Assembly: GCF_003665095.1 (NCBI RefSeq)
Contig: NZ_RCHV01000002.1
Coordinates: 4,512,501 to 4,576,500 of the forward strand
Length of the DNA stretch: 64,000 bases
Direction: 5' to 3'
DNA from: Streptomyces sp. Z26
GTDB lineage: Bacteria > Actinomycetota > Actinomycetes > Streptomycetales > Streptomycetaceae
The notes under the pieces are model-generated. The model was not told the DNA's origin. It saw only the letters and a program-made list of their open reading frames with translations, and made no database searches. Both the position numbers and the translations under genes were made by a program. Shown one piece after another: positions 1-8,335 of the stretch; position 1 is the first letter of the stretch; every line of letters begins with the position of its first letter.

Positions 1-168
1 GGCGCGTTCTTCATGCCGTTCCTCGCGGTGACGCTGCTGTGGCTGCTCAACACCTCGCGTACGCCCCCGGAGTGGCGCAGCGGGCTCCTCAGCAACGGCA
101 TGCTGGGCGCCTCCGCGGTGCTGTTCCTCGTGCTCTGCGTCCAGCAGGTCCGCGACCTGCCCTGGTGA
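1..168 (+). CDS. C-terminal end of a probable Nramp-family divalent metal transporter (5' end outside window)
   Basis: The last 55 codons of an open frame that enters from the left edge and stops with TGA at 166-168. Two hydrophobic segments are visible, FFMPFLAVTLLWLLN (residues about 3-17 of the fragment) and MLGASAVLFLVLCVQQV (about 34-50). They are joined by a short polar loop containing TPPEWRSG. This two-helix ending, with PFL...LL.LLN followed by a final helix, resembles the C-terminus of Nramp/MntH proton-coupled Mn2+/Fe2+ transporters. That match is from memory and covers only a fragment, so another multi-pass permease is possible. The gene converges on the chitinase gene and shares the hairpin terminator at 292-330 with it. 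Confidence 0.5.
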   Translation, partial: GAFFMPFLAVTLLWLLNTSRTPPEWRSGLLSNGMLGASAVLFLVLCVQQVRDLPW

Positions 169-291
169 CGGCGCCCTGACGACGGCGCCCCGGTGCCGGC
201 GCGCCCGCGTGCCCGACGTGACGTGCGGGTGCCCGTACACGCCGAAGGGACCCGTGCTTCCGCAGCGCACGGGCCCCTTCGGGGTGGCGGT

Positions 292-330
292 GCGGCCGGT
301 CGTACGCACGGGGTGCGTACGACCGGCCGC
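292..330. terminator. Perfect 18-bp hairpin between converging genes
   Basis: Positions 292-309 pair with 313-330 without a mismatch around a 3-nt GGG loop; the arms begin GCGGCCGGTCGTACGCAC. There is no U-tract, as is common for actinobacterial terminators. It sits between the ends of the converging transporter and chitinase genes and can serve both strands. A second, smaller GGGCCCC/GGGG hairpin lies just upstream at about 270-285. Confidence 0.8.
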
Positions 331-342
331 GGGAGGCCGTCG

Positions 343-1392
343 TTACGACATGCCGTCCACGTGCGGGCCGACCGCGTCCGACCAGGCGTTGCCGCCGGTC
401 GCGTCCCAGTTGGTGGACCAGGTCATCGCGCCGCGCAGGCCGGGGTAGGTCTTCTCCGGCTTGAACTCGCCGCAGTTCTCGCCCTTGGTGAGGCAGTCGA
501 GGGCGTCGGTCACGACCTTGGGCTCGACGTAGCCGCCACCGGCGGCCTGCGAGGTCGCGGGGACGCCGATGCCGACCTGGGACTCGTCCAGGCCGCCCTC
601 CAGCTGGATGCACGCGAGGCCGGTCAGGAAGTCGACCGTGCCCTGGGCGTAGACCTTGCCGTCGCAGCCGTTCATCGAACCGCTGTTGTAGTACTGCATG
701 TTGACGACGGTGAGGATGTCCTTCACGTCGAGCGCCAGCTTGAAGTACTCGGTCTCGGTCGACTGCATGTCGATCGTCTGCGGCGCCATCGTGAGCACCA
801 GGTCCGGGGCCTTCTCGGCGATCGCCTTCAGGGCCTTGCCCATGTACTGGGACTGGATGCCGTGTTCGAGGTCGATGTCGACGCCGTCGAAGCCGTACTC
901 CTCCATGAGCGCGACGGTGCTGTCCGCGAAGGCGGTGGCGGAGGCGTCGTCGGTGACGGAGACGTTGCCCTTCTCGCCGCCGACGGAGATGACGACGGAC
1001 TTGCCCGCCTCCTGCTTGGCGGCGATGTCGGACTTCAGCTCGTCCTCGGAGGAGGCCAGCGCCGGGTCCAGGTTGAACGTGATCTCGCCGGGCTTGTCGG
1101 TCGAGTCCGCGAACGCGACGGCGATGATGTCGTACGCGTCGGGCACGTCGCTGACGCGCTGCTTCTCGGCGCCGTTGTCGAAGTTCTGCACGTAGCCGGT
1201 GAGGGCGTGGGCGGGGACCTCGGCGGCCGACGGGCCGTCCTGGCCGGAACCGCCCTCGGCGGCGCCCGCCGACATGGCGCCGAGTCCTGCCGCCACCAGC
1301 GCGGCGGCCCCGGCCACCGCAATCGCGGTGCGGCCGGAGAGGCCGGCTATGCCGCGGTTTCGCTTACGCCTGGATTCGGTGCTGGGCTGCAC
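343..1392 (-). CDS. Secreted single-domain chitinase, glycoside hydrolase family 18
   Basis: 349 aa, hydrolysing beta-1,4-N-acetylglucosamine links in chitin outside the cell. The N-terminus (RRKRNR, then a hydrophobic run to about residue 40, then AGAAE) is a signal peptide, with likely cleavage near residues 43-45. The GH18 signature DGVDIDLE lies at residues 169-176 (D169, D172, D174, catalytic proton donor E176), preceded by the SVGG strand at 136-139. MQYY and MTWSTNWD near the C-terminus fit the substrate-binding wall of the barrel. There is no carbohydrate-binding or fibronectin domain, so this is a compact enzyme. The GTG start is supported by GGAGG about 8 nt upstream. The DasR-like site at 1488-1503 predicts control by N-acetylglucosamine metabolism. 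Which chitin product it favours cannot be told from the sequence. Confidence 0.93.
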   Translation of the reverse strand: MQPSTESRRKRNRGIAGLSGRTAIAVAGAAALVAAGLGAMSAGAAEGGSGQDGPSAAEVPAHALTGYVQNFDNGAEKQRVSDVPDAYDIIAVAFADSTDKPGEITFNLDPALASSEDELKSDIAAKQEAGKSVVISVGGEKGNVSVTDDASATAFADSTVALMEEYGFDGVDIDLEHGIQSQYMGKALKAIAEKAPDLVLTMAPQTIDMQSTETEYFKLALDVKDILTVVNMQYYNSGSMNGCDGKVYAQGTVDFLTGLACIQLEGGLDESQVGIGVPATSQAAGGGYVEPKVVTDALDCLTKGENCGEFKPEKTYPGLRGAMTWSTNWDATGGNAWSDAVGPHVDGMS

Positions 1393-1487
1393 TGTTGCCT
1401 CCGTGGCATGGGGGGATGTGGGGGGTGGAGACGTCGGTGTACGTGGGGTGGAACGCGGCGGTGGCCACTGCCGCGTTGAGGGGGAAG

Positions 1488-1514
1488 ACTGGTCCAGACC
1501 AATAATTCTGTCAA
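1488..1514 (-). promoter_or_regulatory. DasR-response-element-like operator overlapping the chitinase promoter
   Basis: ACTGGTCCAGACCAAT at 1488-1503 matches the published dre consensus for the GntR regulator DasR (TGGTCTAGACCA core) with one change in the core. On the minus strand a perfect TTGACA (-35) lies at 1514-1509, directly upstream. The operator therefore covers the spacer and the weak -10 region (CAGTCT or AGTCTT at about 1491-1485), the classic layout of chitinase genes repressed by DasR. The rest of 1393-1787 is intergenic. Apart from this element I see only a possible TAGGGT -10 at about 1643-1648 for the + strand pilus genes. Confidence 0.75.
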
Positions 1515-1787
1515 GGGCTTGCGCACGACCCGTACTTATCCCGGAGCGCGCCGGGGTAGGGGGACGGGGGAACTCCGGGGGAGCGACCCGGAGGGAGTGC
1601 CGGGCGGTGGGGCGGGAGTGGTTCTCCGGCCGCGGCCGCCCCGATAGGGTGTTATGTCGTCAGTCGGTTGAGCGGATGACCGGACTCCGCGCCGGGTCCC
1701 CGACCGGGCGGCGGACCAGCAGGACGGCGGGACCGGGCTCGCGAGGCGGACCCGTGGCCACGCCGTCGTGGACAGGGGGACCGAGAC

Positions 1788-3320
1788 GTGACGACTGCCT
1801 TGGCGGTCACCAGCCACGGGCACATGCTCACCCCGCCCGACCGGCACACGCCGCGGGCGCACATCTTCACGCCGCCGGACGAGCAGTCGCTGGACGACGC
1901 GCTCACCGAGACGCACACGCTGCTGGAGCAGCACGGGTACCTGATCGCGGTGTATCCGGAGACCCTGCCCACCCCGTACGTGCACCGGCTGCACGCCATC
2001 CGGTCCATCCTGGAGAGCGACCGGATCGCGCTGCTGCCCACCGCGCTGCCGCCGCTCGCCACGGGCGTACTGGCCCGGCAGCTGCGGCAGTTGTCGCTCT
2101 GCGACTTCAGCCCCGGCGTGCTCGGCTCCGCCGCGCGCCTCCTGGGGCACTACATCCACGCGGGCGCCCTGCTGAACTCCGTCGCCAAGCTCGACCGCAT
2201 ACCCGTCTCGCTCACCGCGCACGCCAAGTCCTGGATGCCGGGCACCCAGTTCGGCGTACTGGCCGCGCCCGAACCCGCGCTGGTCCGGCTCGGCGGCAGC
2301 GGTGAGCAGGGGAAGCTGGCGGGTCCGCAGTACGCGACCCGGCTGACCGTCGCGAGCAGCGGCATCGACGGGGAGTGGGTGACGCGGACGCTCGCCACGC
2401 AGTGGCGGGTGAGCGACATCCACGAGGCGTACCTGCCGGACGACTCGGCGCGCTGGTGGGGCACGGGCAAGCTGGTCGAGTTCGCGGCGGCCATATCGGA
2501 CCTGTCGGTGCTCTACCAACTGGTGGCGTCCGTACGCCGCGACGAGTGCCACTGGTGCGGGCTGGAGATCATCGGCGACCGTTGCGCGTTCTGCTCCGCG
2601 ACGCTCCCGCCGGAGCCCCCGGGTACGGGCGCCGGTACGGGTACGGCAGCCGCCGCGCGTGCCGTACGGGCGAAGGCGCCGCGTCCGCGCGGGCCGCGCC
2701 CGCAGGCCCCGCGCCAGCCGCGGCCGCAGGAGGCCCCGCAGCCGCGGGCGGAGGGGCGTTCGGCGGAGGGGCGGTCCGTGCCGGGGCAGACCGCGCCGGG
2801 GCGGCCCGTGGAGGGGCGGCCGGTCGAAGGGCGGTCCGTCGACGGGCGTTCGGGGGAGGGGCTGTCGGCGCGGCAGGCCCGGTCGGGTCGGTCGGGTCAG
2901 CCGGGCGAACCGGGTGCGACGGATCCGGCGGATGCGTCCGGTGGGTCGGGTCAACCGCCGGTCCAGGGCACGCCGTTACCGGCGGAGCCCGGCCGGGGGG
3001 AGCCCGTGCCGGGGCGGTCGCCGCAGGGCCCGCCGCCCGACCCGGGGCCGTACGCCCGCGAGCCGCGCCCCGGCGCCCCGGCACCCGGCAACCCGTACGC
3101 CCAGGACCCGTACCCCCAGGGCTCGCACACCCAGGACCCGTACGCCCAGGGCTCGTACGCCACCCACCCGTACTCCCAGGGCCCGCCCGCCCCGGGCCCC
3201 GGTGGCCCGCCCGCCGCCGGGCCGTCCGCCCCGGCCCACGGTCCGCCGCCCCGCGCGGACCGGCCCAGCAGCAGTCCCAGCAACGCCGTCACCGTCCACC
3301 AAGGGGTCCCCCGTCCATGA
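1788..3320 (+). CDS. Tad-locus protein with zinc ribbon and long proline-rich repeat tail, function unknown
   Basis: 510 aa, no signal peptide or membrane span. Residues 1-250 form a well-conserved-looking globular region that I cannot assign. C254, C257, C266 and C269 (CHWCGLEIIGDRCAFC) form a zinc ribbon. From about residue 275 to the end the chain is Pro/Gly/Arg-rich, with repeats of EGRS/PVEGR and of DPYAQGS-type units at about 435-470, so this half is disordered and the underlying DNA is repetitive. The GTG start has GGGGG 7-12 nt upstream. Its stop overlaps the cpaB start by ATGA, so it is probably the first gene of the pilus operon and translationally coupled to it. The tail could bind peptidoglycan, RNA or other pilus parts; no catalytic motif is visible. 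Confidence 0.8.
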   Translation: MTTALAVTSHGHMLTPPDRHTPRAHIFTPPDEQSLDDALTETHTLLEQHGYLIAVYPETLPTPYVHRLHAIRSILESDRIALLPTALPPLATGVLARQLRQLSLCDFSPGVLGSAARLLGHYIHAGALLNSVAKLDRIPVSLTAHAKSWMPGTQFGVLAAPEPALVRLGGSGEQGKLAGPQYATRLTVASSGIDGEWVTRTLATQWRVSDIHEAYLPDDSARWWGTGKLVEFAAAISDLSVLYQLVASVRRDECHWCGLEIIGDRCAFCSATLPPEPPGTGAGTGTAAAARAVRAKAPRPRGPRPQAPRQPRPQEAPQPRAEGRSAEGRSVPGQTAPGRPVEGRPVEGRSVDGRSGEGLSARQARSGRSGQPGEPGATDPADASGGSGQPPVQGTPLPAEPGRGEPVPGRSPQGPPPDPGPYAREPRPGAPAPGNPYAQDPYPQGSHTQDPYAQGSYATHPYSQGPPAPGPGGPPAAGPSAPAHGPPPRADRPSSSPSNAVTVHQGVPRP

Positions 3321-4045
3321 ACTCACGCCAGCGCCGCGGCGTCCTCCTCATCGCGATCTCCGCACTGTGCGCCCTCGGCGTCTTCGCGGGCGTCCTGGCG
3401 GTGATCCGGAACGTGGAGTCGAAGGTCGGCCCGGAGACCACGGCGTACGAGCTGACGAGCGACATACCGGCCTACGAGTCCCTGGACCGCGACCGGTTCA
3501 AGAAGGTCTCGATGCCCGAGCGTTGGCTCCCCGACACCGCCGTCACCGACCTGGACGACCTGCGCGGCAAGATCGCCGTCAACCCGCTCCGCAAGGGCTC
3601 GCTGCTCCAGTCCGACATGGTGGCCGACCGACCGGCGCTCAAGCCGGGCCAGCAGGAGATCGCGATCATGATCGACTCGTCGACCGGTGTCGCGGGCAAG
3701 ATCAACCCGGGCAACAAGGTCAACATCTACGCCACCTTCGAGGGCGACCGCGCCGGAGCGGGCGGCAAGGACCAGCCGTCCCAGTCCAAGGTGATCGTCA
3801 ACGACGCGCAGGTGATCGACGTCGGTGAGCTGACCCCGTTCAAGGAGGGCGGCGACGACGACGCCCGCACCCGGGAGCGCGAACGCGAGGGCGTCCCCAT
3901 CACCTTCGCGCTGTCCACGTCCGACGCCCAACGGGTCGCGTACGCCGAGTCGTTCGCCGAGCACGTACGCCTCGCGCTGGTCGCGCCGGGCAGCGAGCCG
4001 ATCCCGGACGACGAGCGCACGTACACCCTCGCCGGGAACAAGTGA
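3317..4045 (+). CDS. cpaB: CpaB/RcpC-like Flp pilus assembly protein (SAF domain)
   Basis: 242 aa. One N-terminal membrane anchor (about residues 8-27, GVLLIAISALCALGVFAGVLAVI) follows a short basic start, with the rest outside the membrane. ELTSDIPAYESLDRDRFKKVSMP and the following segment resemble an SAF domain. The later part (GQQEIAIMIDSSTGVAGKINPGNKVNIYATF) resembles the RcpC/CpaB domain, which in Gram-negative Tad systems supports the secretion channel and pilus stability. As there is no outer membrane here, it probably works at the cell-wall face of the secretion machine. Start chosen at 3317 because it gives the ATGA overlap with the upstream gene and removes a long read-through from the Pro-rich tail. 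Followed by the TadZ gene after 7 nt. Confidence 0.87.
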   Translation: MNSRQRRGVLLIAISALCALGVFAGVLAVIRNVESKVGPETTAYELTSDIPAYESLDRDRFKKVSMPERWLPDTAVTDLDDLRGKIAVNPLRKGSLLQSDMVADRPALKPGQQEIAIMIDSSTGVAGKINPGNKVNIYATFEGDRAGAGGKDQPSQSKVIVNDAQVIDVGELTPFKEGGDDDARTREREREGVPITFALSTSDAQRVAYAESFAEHVRLALVAPGSEPIPDDERTYTLAGNK

Positions 4046-4052
4046 GGCCACC

Positions 4053-6119
4053 ATGGTCACCCGTATCCTCCCGGCGGTGAGCGACCCGGACGCCGCGCGC
4101 GCCCTCGCCACCCTCCTCGACCAGCTGCCCGAGGCGGAGCCGCAGCCGCCCGCCGTGGACTCCACACAGCTCCTCAACACCCTCGCGCAGACCGCCGCGG
4201 AGTCCCTCGCGGACCTGCCGGAGGCCGTGCTCGTCCACGAACTGATCGGCTCCCTCCCGGCGTTGGAGCTGATCCGCGAGGTCGCGCTCCGCTTCCCGGC
4301 CGTCGCCGTCATCCTCGTCACCCGGGACACGTCCCCGAACCTGTACTCGGCGGCCATGGACGCGGGCGCGCGCGGAGTCGTCGGACTGCCGCTGGCGTAC
4401 GACGAGTTGGCGGCGCGGATCAGCGCCGCGGCGACGTGGGCGGCGGGCGTACGGAGTCATCTCGGCGCCGGACCCGAGCCGTTCCGCGGCCCCGGCGGCA
4501 CGGTCGTCGCCGTGACCGGCGCGAAGGGCGGCGTCGGCTGCACCCTCACCGCCGTCGAACTCGCCCTCGCGGCCCGCGCGTCGGGCCGCAACGCCGCGCT
4601 CGTCGACCTCAACCTCCAGTCGGGGGACGTCGCTTCGTTCCTGGACGTGCAGTTCCGGCGGTCGGTCGTCGACCTGGCGGGGATCGCGGACCTGACGCCA
4701 CGCGTCCTCCAGGACGTGGTGTTCACGCACGAGACCGGCCTGTCGCTGCTGCTCGCGCCCGCCGAGGGCGAGCGCGGCGAGGAGGTCGACGACCGGGCCG
4801 CGCGCCAGATCGTCGGCGCGATGCGCGCGCGGTACGAGGTCGTCGTCGTCGACTGCGGCACCCAGATGCACGCGGCGAACGCCGCCGCCATCGAGATGGC
4901 CGACCGCGCGGTGCTCCTCACGACACCCGACGTGGTGTCCGTACGGGCCGCCAAGCGCATGGTCCGGCTGTGGGACCGGCTCCAGATCCGCAAGGCCGAG
5001 GAGACCGTCACCGTCGTCAACCGCGCCTCGAAGCACACGGAGATACAGCCCGCGCTGGTCGCCCGTATCGTCGGCACGCCCGTCGCGCAGGCGACCGTAC
5101 CGGCGAACTTCAAGGAGCTGCACACCGCGCTCGACGCGGGCCGCATCCAGGACGTCGACCACCGCAGCACCGTGAAGCAGGCCCTGTGGTCGCTCGCCGC
5201 GGAGCTGGGCGCGGCGGCGCCGCTCCCGGAGGGCGGCAAGGGCGGCCGTGGGGGCCGCGGCAAGGGACGGCACGGCAAGGGCGGGAAGGGCGGCGACGCG
5301 TCCGGCGACGGGGGCGGCGGTACGGGGGAGAGCGCGGGCAGCATAGGCAGCGCGGCCCGCCCCGCCGCGCTGACCTCCGGCTCCTCCTCTTCCACTTCGT
5401 CCTCCGCTTCCGGCTCCGGTACGGGTTCCGGTTCCGGCGGGCGCGGCGGTTCCGACCGCGGCGCCGTACGCCTGTGGCACCGCCGGAGCTGGGACGACCG
5501 CGGCTCCGTCGCCCTCCCGGGCCTCCCCGCCGTCCCGGTCCCGCGCGGCCTCCCCGCGCCACCGGGCCGCCGTGGCGCGGCGCCCCCGGGCGGGGACGCC
5601 GCCACGGCGGCCGGGCGGGGCGCGGGACGTACGGGCGCGGGCTGGCGTACGCGTACGGACCGCGGCAGCCGTACGGCCGCCGGTCGACGTACGGCGGCGG
5701 ACCCGCGCACGGCCCGGGACCCGCGCACCGCCGCGCGCGGCGGCGCGGGCGAACGCGGCGCGCTCACGGTCGAGTTCGCGGGCATGGCACCGATCGTCCT
5801 GGTCGTTCTCGCGCTGCTCTGGCAGTGCGTGCTGATCGGCTTCACCTTCACCCTCGCGGGCAACGCCGCCGACGAGGGCGCCCGCGCCGCCGCCTCGGCC
5901 GCCGCGTACGGCGACCCCGGCTCGGCCTGCGAGTTCGCCGCCCGCGAGCACCTGCCGGGCGCCTGGGACGCAGAGGCGTCCGTCAGCTGCTACCAGGCGG
6001 GCGGCGTCTGGAAGGCCGACGTCGACCTGGCCACCCCGGTCCTCTTCCCCGGCGCGGCCAACCTCCCCTTCACCGTCCACGGCAGCGCGGGCGCGGCAGT
6101 CGAAGCGGAAGCGGGGTGA
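4053..6119 (+). CDS. TadZ/CpaE-type ATPase fused in frame to a TadE-like pseudopilin
   Basis: 688 aa. Residues 1-130 look like a receiver-like atypical REC domain. Residues about 148-393 are a MinD/ParA-type ATPase with deviant Walker A GAKGGVGCT (K158; the usual second Lys is Cys163, as in many TadZ proteins) and VVVVDCGTQ as Walker B. TadZ marks the pilus site at the pole and localises other Tad proteins. Residues 394-565 are a Gly/Ser/Arg-rich linker. Residues 566-688 are a TadE unit with the prepilin-type site G|ALTVEF, one membrane helix and two Cys in the extracellular part. In most Tad loci these are two genes. The frame is open throughout, so either a true fusion or a stop lost in the low-complexity linker (or a sequencing error there) is possible. 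A membrane-tethered ATPase with the TadE end outside is topologically feasible. Confidence 0.8.
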   Translation: MVTRILPAVSDPDAARALATLLDQLPEAEPQPPAVDSTQLLNTLAQTAAESLADLPEAVLVHELIGSLPALELIREVALRFPAVAVILVTRDTSPNLYSAAMDAGARGVVGLPLAYDELAARISAAATWAAGVRSHLGAGPEPFRGPGGTVVAVTGAKGGVGCTLTAVELALAARASGRNAALVDLNLQSGDVASFLDVQFRRSVVDLAGIADLTPRVLQDVVFTHETGLSLLLAPAEGERGEEVDDRAARQIVGAMRARYEVVVVDCGTQMHAANAAAIEMADRAVLLTTPDVVSVRAAKRMVRLWDRLQIRKAEETVTVVNRASKHTEIQPALVARIVGTPVAQATVPANFKELHTALDAGRIQDVDHRSTVKQALWSLAAELGAAAPLPEGGKGGRGGRGKGRHGKGGKGGDASGDGGGGTGESAGSIGSAARPAALTSGSSSSTSSSASGSGTGSGSGGRGGSDRGAVRLWHRRSWDDRGSVALPGLPAVPVPRGLPAPPGRRGAAPPGGDAATAAGRGAGRTGAGWRTRTDRGSRTAAGRRTAADPRTARDPRTAARGGAGERGALTVEFAGMAPIVLVVLALLWQCVLIGFTFTLAGNAADEGARAAASAAAYGDPGSACEFAAREHLPGAWDAEASVSCYQAGGVWKADVDLATPVLFPGAANLPFTVHGSAGAAVEAEAG

Positions 6120-6122
6120 CCC

Positions 6123-6563
6123 ATGCCGACACCGGTGGCGGTGCGGGCGGTACGGCGGGCGCGCCCGCCGGCGTGGTCGCGCGTACGGGCCGTACTGCGG
6201 CGGGCGTCCGCGCGGCGGACCCGCGAACGGGGCGCGTCCAGCCTGGAGTTCGCGGGGATGATCCCGTTCCTGCTCCTCGTCGGCCTCGCCGGGATCCAGC
6301 TGGGGCTGGCGGGCTACGCGGTGCAGCAGGCCGGTACGGGCGCCCGCGCCGCCGCTCGTACGGCGGGCCAGCAGGACGCCGGGGACTGCGCGGGCGCGGG
6401 CCGGTCGGCCATGAGCGGCTGGACGGCGGGCCGCGCGTCGGTCGACTGCTCCGGCGGCGACGAGGAGGCGACCGCGACCACCGAGGTCACCATCCCGTCG
6501 CTGATCCCCGGGATCGACAGCTTCGGCTCCGCCAGCCGGACCGTGACCATGCCCAGCGACTAG
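6123..6563 (+). CDS. tadE: TadE-like pseudopilin of the Flp pilus
   Basis: 146 aa. An arginine-rich cytoplasmic leader (residues 1-38) ends in RERGASSLEF, giving a class III prepilin site G|ASSLEF with Glu at +5. A hydrophobic helix follows (AGMIPFLLLVGLAGIQLGLAGYAV), then a short extracellular domain with two cysteines (DCAGAG, VDCSGG) that could form a disulfide. TadE proteins are minor pilins processed by the prepilin peptidase, and the candidate enzyme is at 15753-16487. The gene starts 3 nt after the stop of the TadZ-TadE fusion, so the operon has two TadE units in a row. The arginine leader is longer than usual; an internal start is not evident. Confidence 0.85.
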   Translation: MPTPVAVRAVRRARPPAWSRVRAVLRRASARRTRERGASSLEFAGMIPFLLLVGLAGIQLGLAGYAVQQAGTGARAAARTAGQQDAGDCAGAGRSAMSGWTAGRASVDCSGGDEEATATTEVTIPSLIPGIDSFGSASRTVTMPSD

Positions 6564-6753
6564 GGGCTGTCCGGCACATGGCGACCACCGCGACCAGGAC
6601 GGGACCTGGCGGACAGGCACCAGGGGGCGCCCCGGCGGGGCACCACCCGCGAGCACACCCGCACCCACGACGTACCGCGCCCGCGTCACCCGACGGCGCG
6701 CGGCGACCGGACGGAAAGCCGGACGGAAAGCCGGTCGGAAAGGAGGCACACCC

Positions 6754-8196
6754 GTGAGCCTGCGCTCCCGGCTGAACGGCCCCGAGGGCGAGCCCCGCGG
6801 CTCCGGTTCGGGCCTCGGCAACCGCTCCGCCTCCCCCTCCGGAACCGGCTCCGGAATCGGCCCCGGTCCGGGCGCCGGCTCCGGTGACGCGACCGGCGCG
6901 GGCGGCGACGGCACCGGGCACCTCGTACCCGCGTACCGCGCGAAGCTGCTGGAGGAGATCGACCTCGCCGAGATGTCGACCCTCTCGCCCGCCGAGCGCC
7001 GCGTCCGCCTCGAACGGGTCCTCGGCCACATCATCAGCCGCGAGGGCCCCGTCCTGGCCACCCAGGACCGCGCGCTCCTCATCCGCCGCGTCGTGGACGA
7101 GGCGCTGGGCCTCGGCGTCCTCGAACCGCTGCTGGAGGACGCCTCGATCACCGAGATCATGGTCAACGGCCCGGACCAGGTCTTCGTCGAACGCTCCGGC
7201 CGCGTCGAGCGCGTCCCCGTCCGCTTCGCCTCGCACGAGCAGCTGATGCAGACCATCGAACGCATCGTCTCCACCGTCAACCGCCGCGTGGACGAGTCGA
7301 ACCCGATGGTCGACGCCCGCCTGCCGACCGGCGAGCGCGTCAACGTCATCATCCCGCCGCTCTCCCTCACCGGCGCGACCCTGACGATCCGGCGCTTCCC
7401 CCGCGCGTACAAGCTGGACGAACTGATCCAGCTCGACACGCTCGACGAGCACATGCTGCTGTTGCTCTCGTCGTTCATCCGCTCGCGCTTCAACGTGATC
7501 GTCTCCGGCGGCACCGGCTCCGGGAAGACGACGCTCCTCAACGCGCTCTCCGCGCTGATCCCCGAGTCGGAGCGGATCATCACCGTCGAGGACGCCGCCG
7601 AGCTCCAGTTGCAGCAGCAGCACGTCATCCGCCTGGAGACCCGCCCGCCGAACGTCGAGGGCCGGGGCCGCATCACCGTACGGGACCTCGTACGCAACTC
7701 CCTGCGCATGCGCCCCGACCGCATCATCGTCGGCGAGGTGCGCGGCGGTGAGACGCTCGACATGCTCCAGGCCATGTCCACCGGCCACGACGGCTCACTC
7801 GCCACCGTGCACGCCAACAGCGCCGAGGACGCCCTGATGCGGCTCCAGACGCTCGCGTCGATGTCCGAGGTGGAGGTGCCGTTCGCCGCGCTCCAGGACC
7901 AGATCAACTCCGCGGTGGACGTCATCGTGCAACTCGCCCGACTGGCCGACGGCTCCCGCAAGATCGTGGAGATCTGCCTGCTGGCCTCGCACGGCCGGGA
8001 GTCGTTCGAGATCGTGCCCGTGTCCCGCTTCGACGCGCGGCCGATGTCGCCGGACGCCCGGGTGCACGGCACGTTCACGCACCTGCCGCTGCCGCGCCGT
8101 ACGGCCGCCCGGCTCGCCATGGCGGGCGAGGCGGTGCCGCCCGCGTTCGGGGTGGCGGCGGCCGACGCGCAGCTCACGACGCGGCAGGCGGTGTAG
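6754..8196 (+). CDS. tadA: TadA/CpaF family secretion ATPase of the Tad pilus
   Basis: 480 aa, hexameric cytoplasmic motor that powers Flp pilus assembly. A Gly/Ser/Pro-rich lead (1-55) is followed by the conserved N-terminal domain (PAYRAKLLEEIDLAEM...). The RecA-like core has Walker A SGGTGSGKTT (about 249-258), an Asp-box with acidic residues (TVEDAAELQL), Walker B RIIVGEVRGGE (about 328-338) and the His box TGHDGSLATVHANS. These features place it in the CpaF branch rather than PilB/GspE. The GTG start is preceded by AAGGAGG (6740-6746), a strong Shine-Dalgarno. The 190 bp before it hold no gene; the run GGACGGAAAGCC is repeated there. Confidence 0.95.
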   Translation: MSLRSRLNGPEGEPRGSGSGLGNRSASPSGTGSGIGPGPGAGSGDATGAGGDGTGHLVPAYRAKLLEEIDLAEMSTLSPAERRVRLERVLGHIISREGPVLATQDRALLIRRVVDEALGLGVLEPLLEDASITEIMVNGPDQVFVERSGRVERVPVRFASHEQLMQTIERIVSTVNRRVDESNPMVDARLPTGERVNVIIPPLSLTGATLTIRRFPRAYKLDELIQLDTLDEHMLLLLSSFIRSRFNVIVSGGTGSGKTTLLNALSALIPESERIITVEDAAELQLQQQHVIRLETRPPNVEGRGRITVRDLVRNSLRMRPDRIIVGEVRGGETLDMLQAMSTGHDGSLATVHANSAEDALMRLQTLASMSEVEVPFAALQDQINSAVDVIVQLARLADGSRKIVEICLLASHGRESFEIVPVSRFDARPMSPDARVHGTFTHLPLPRRTAARLAMAGEAVPPAFGVAAADAQLTTRQAV

Positions 8197-8335
8197 GCCC
8201 CGGTCCTGACCGCCCGCAGCCCCGCCAGCCCCGGCCCTGACCGCCCCGGCCCCGCGCCCGTACGACCCCCGCGCCCGTACGATCCCGCCCCTCCCGGACC
8301 CGTACGCCCTCCCCGCCCGACCAAGGACCCGACCC

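Noticed and set aside
3900..8324. 1474-codon open frame on the minus strand across the Tad genes
   Set aside because: It is antisense to five well-supported pilus genes. Very GC-rich coding DNA leaves the opposite frames open, and the translated product is low-complexity with no domain.
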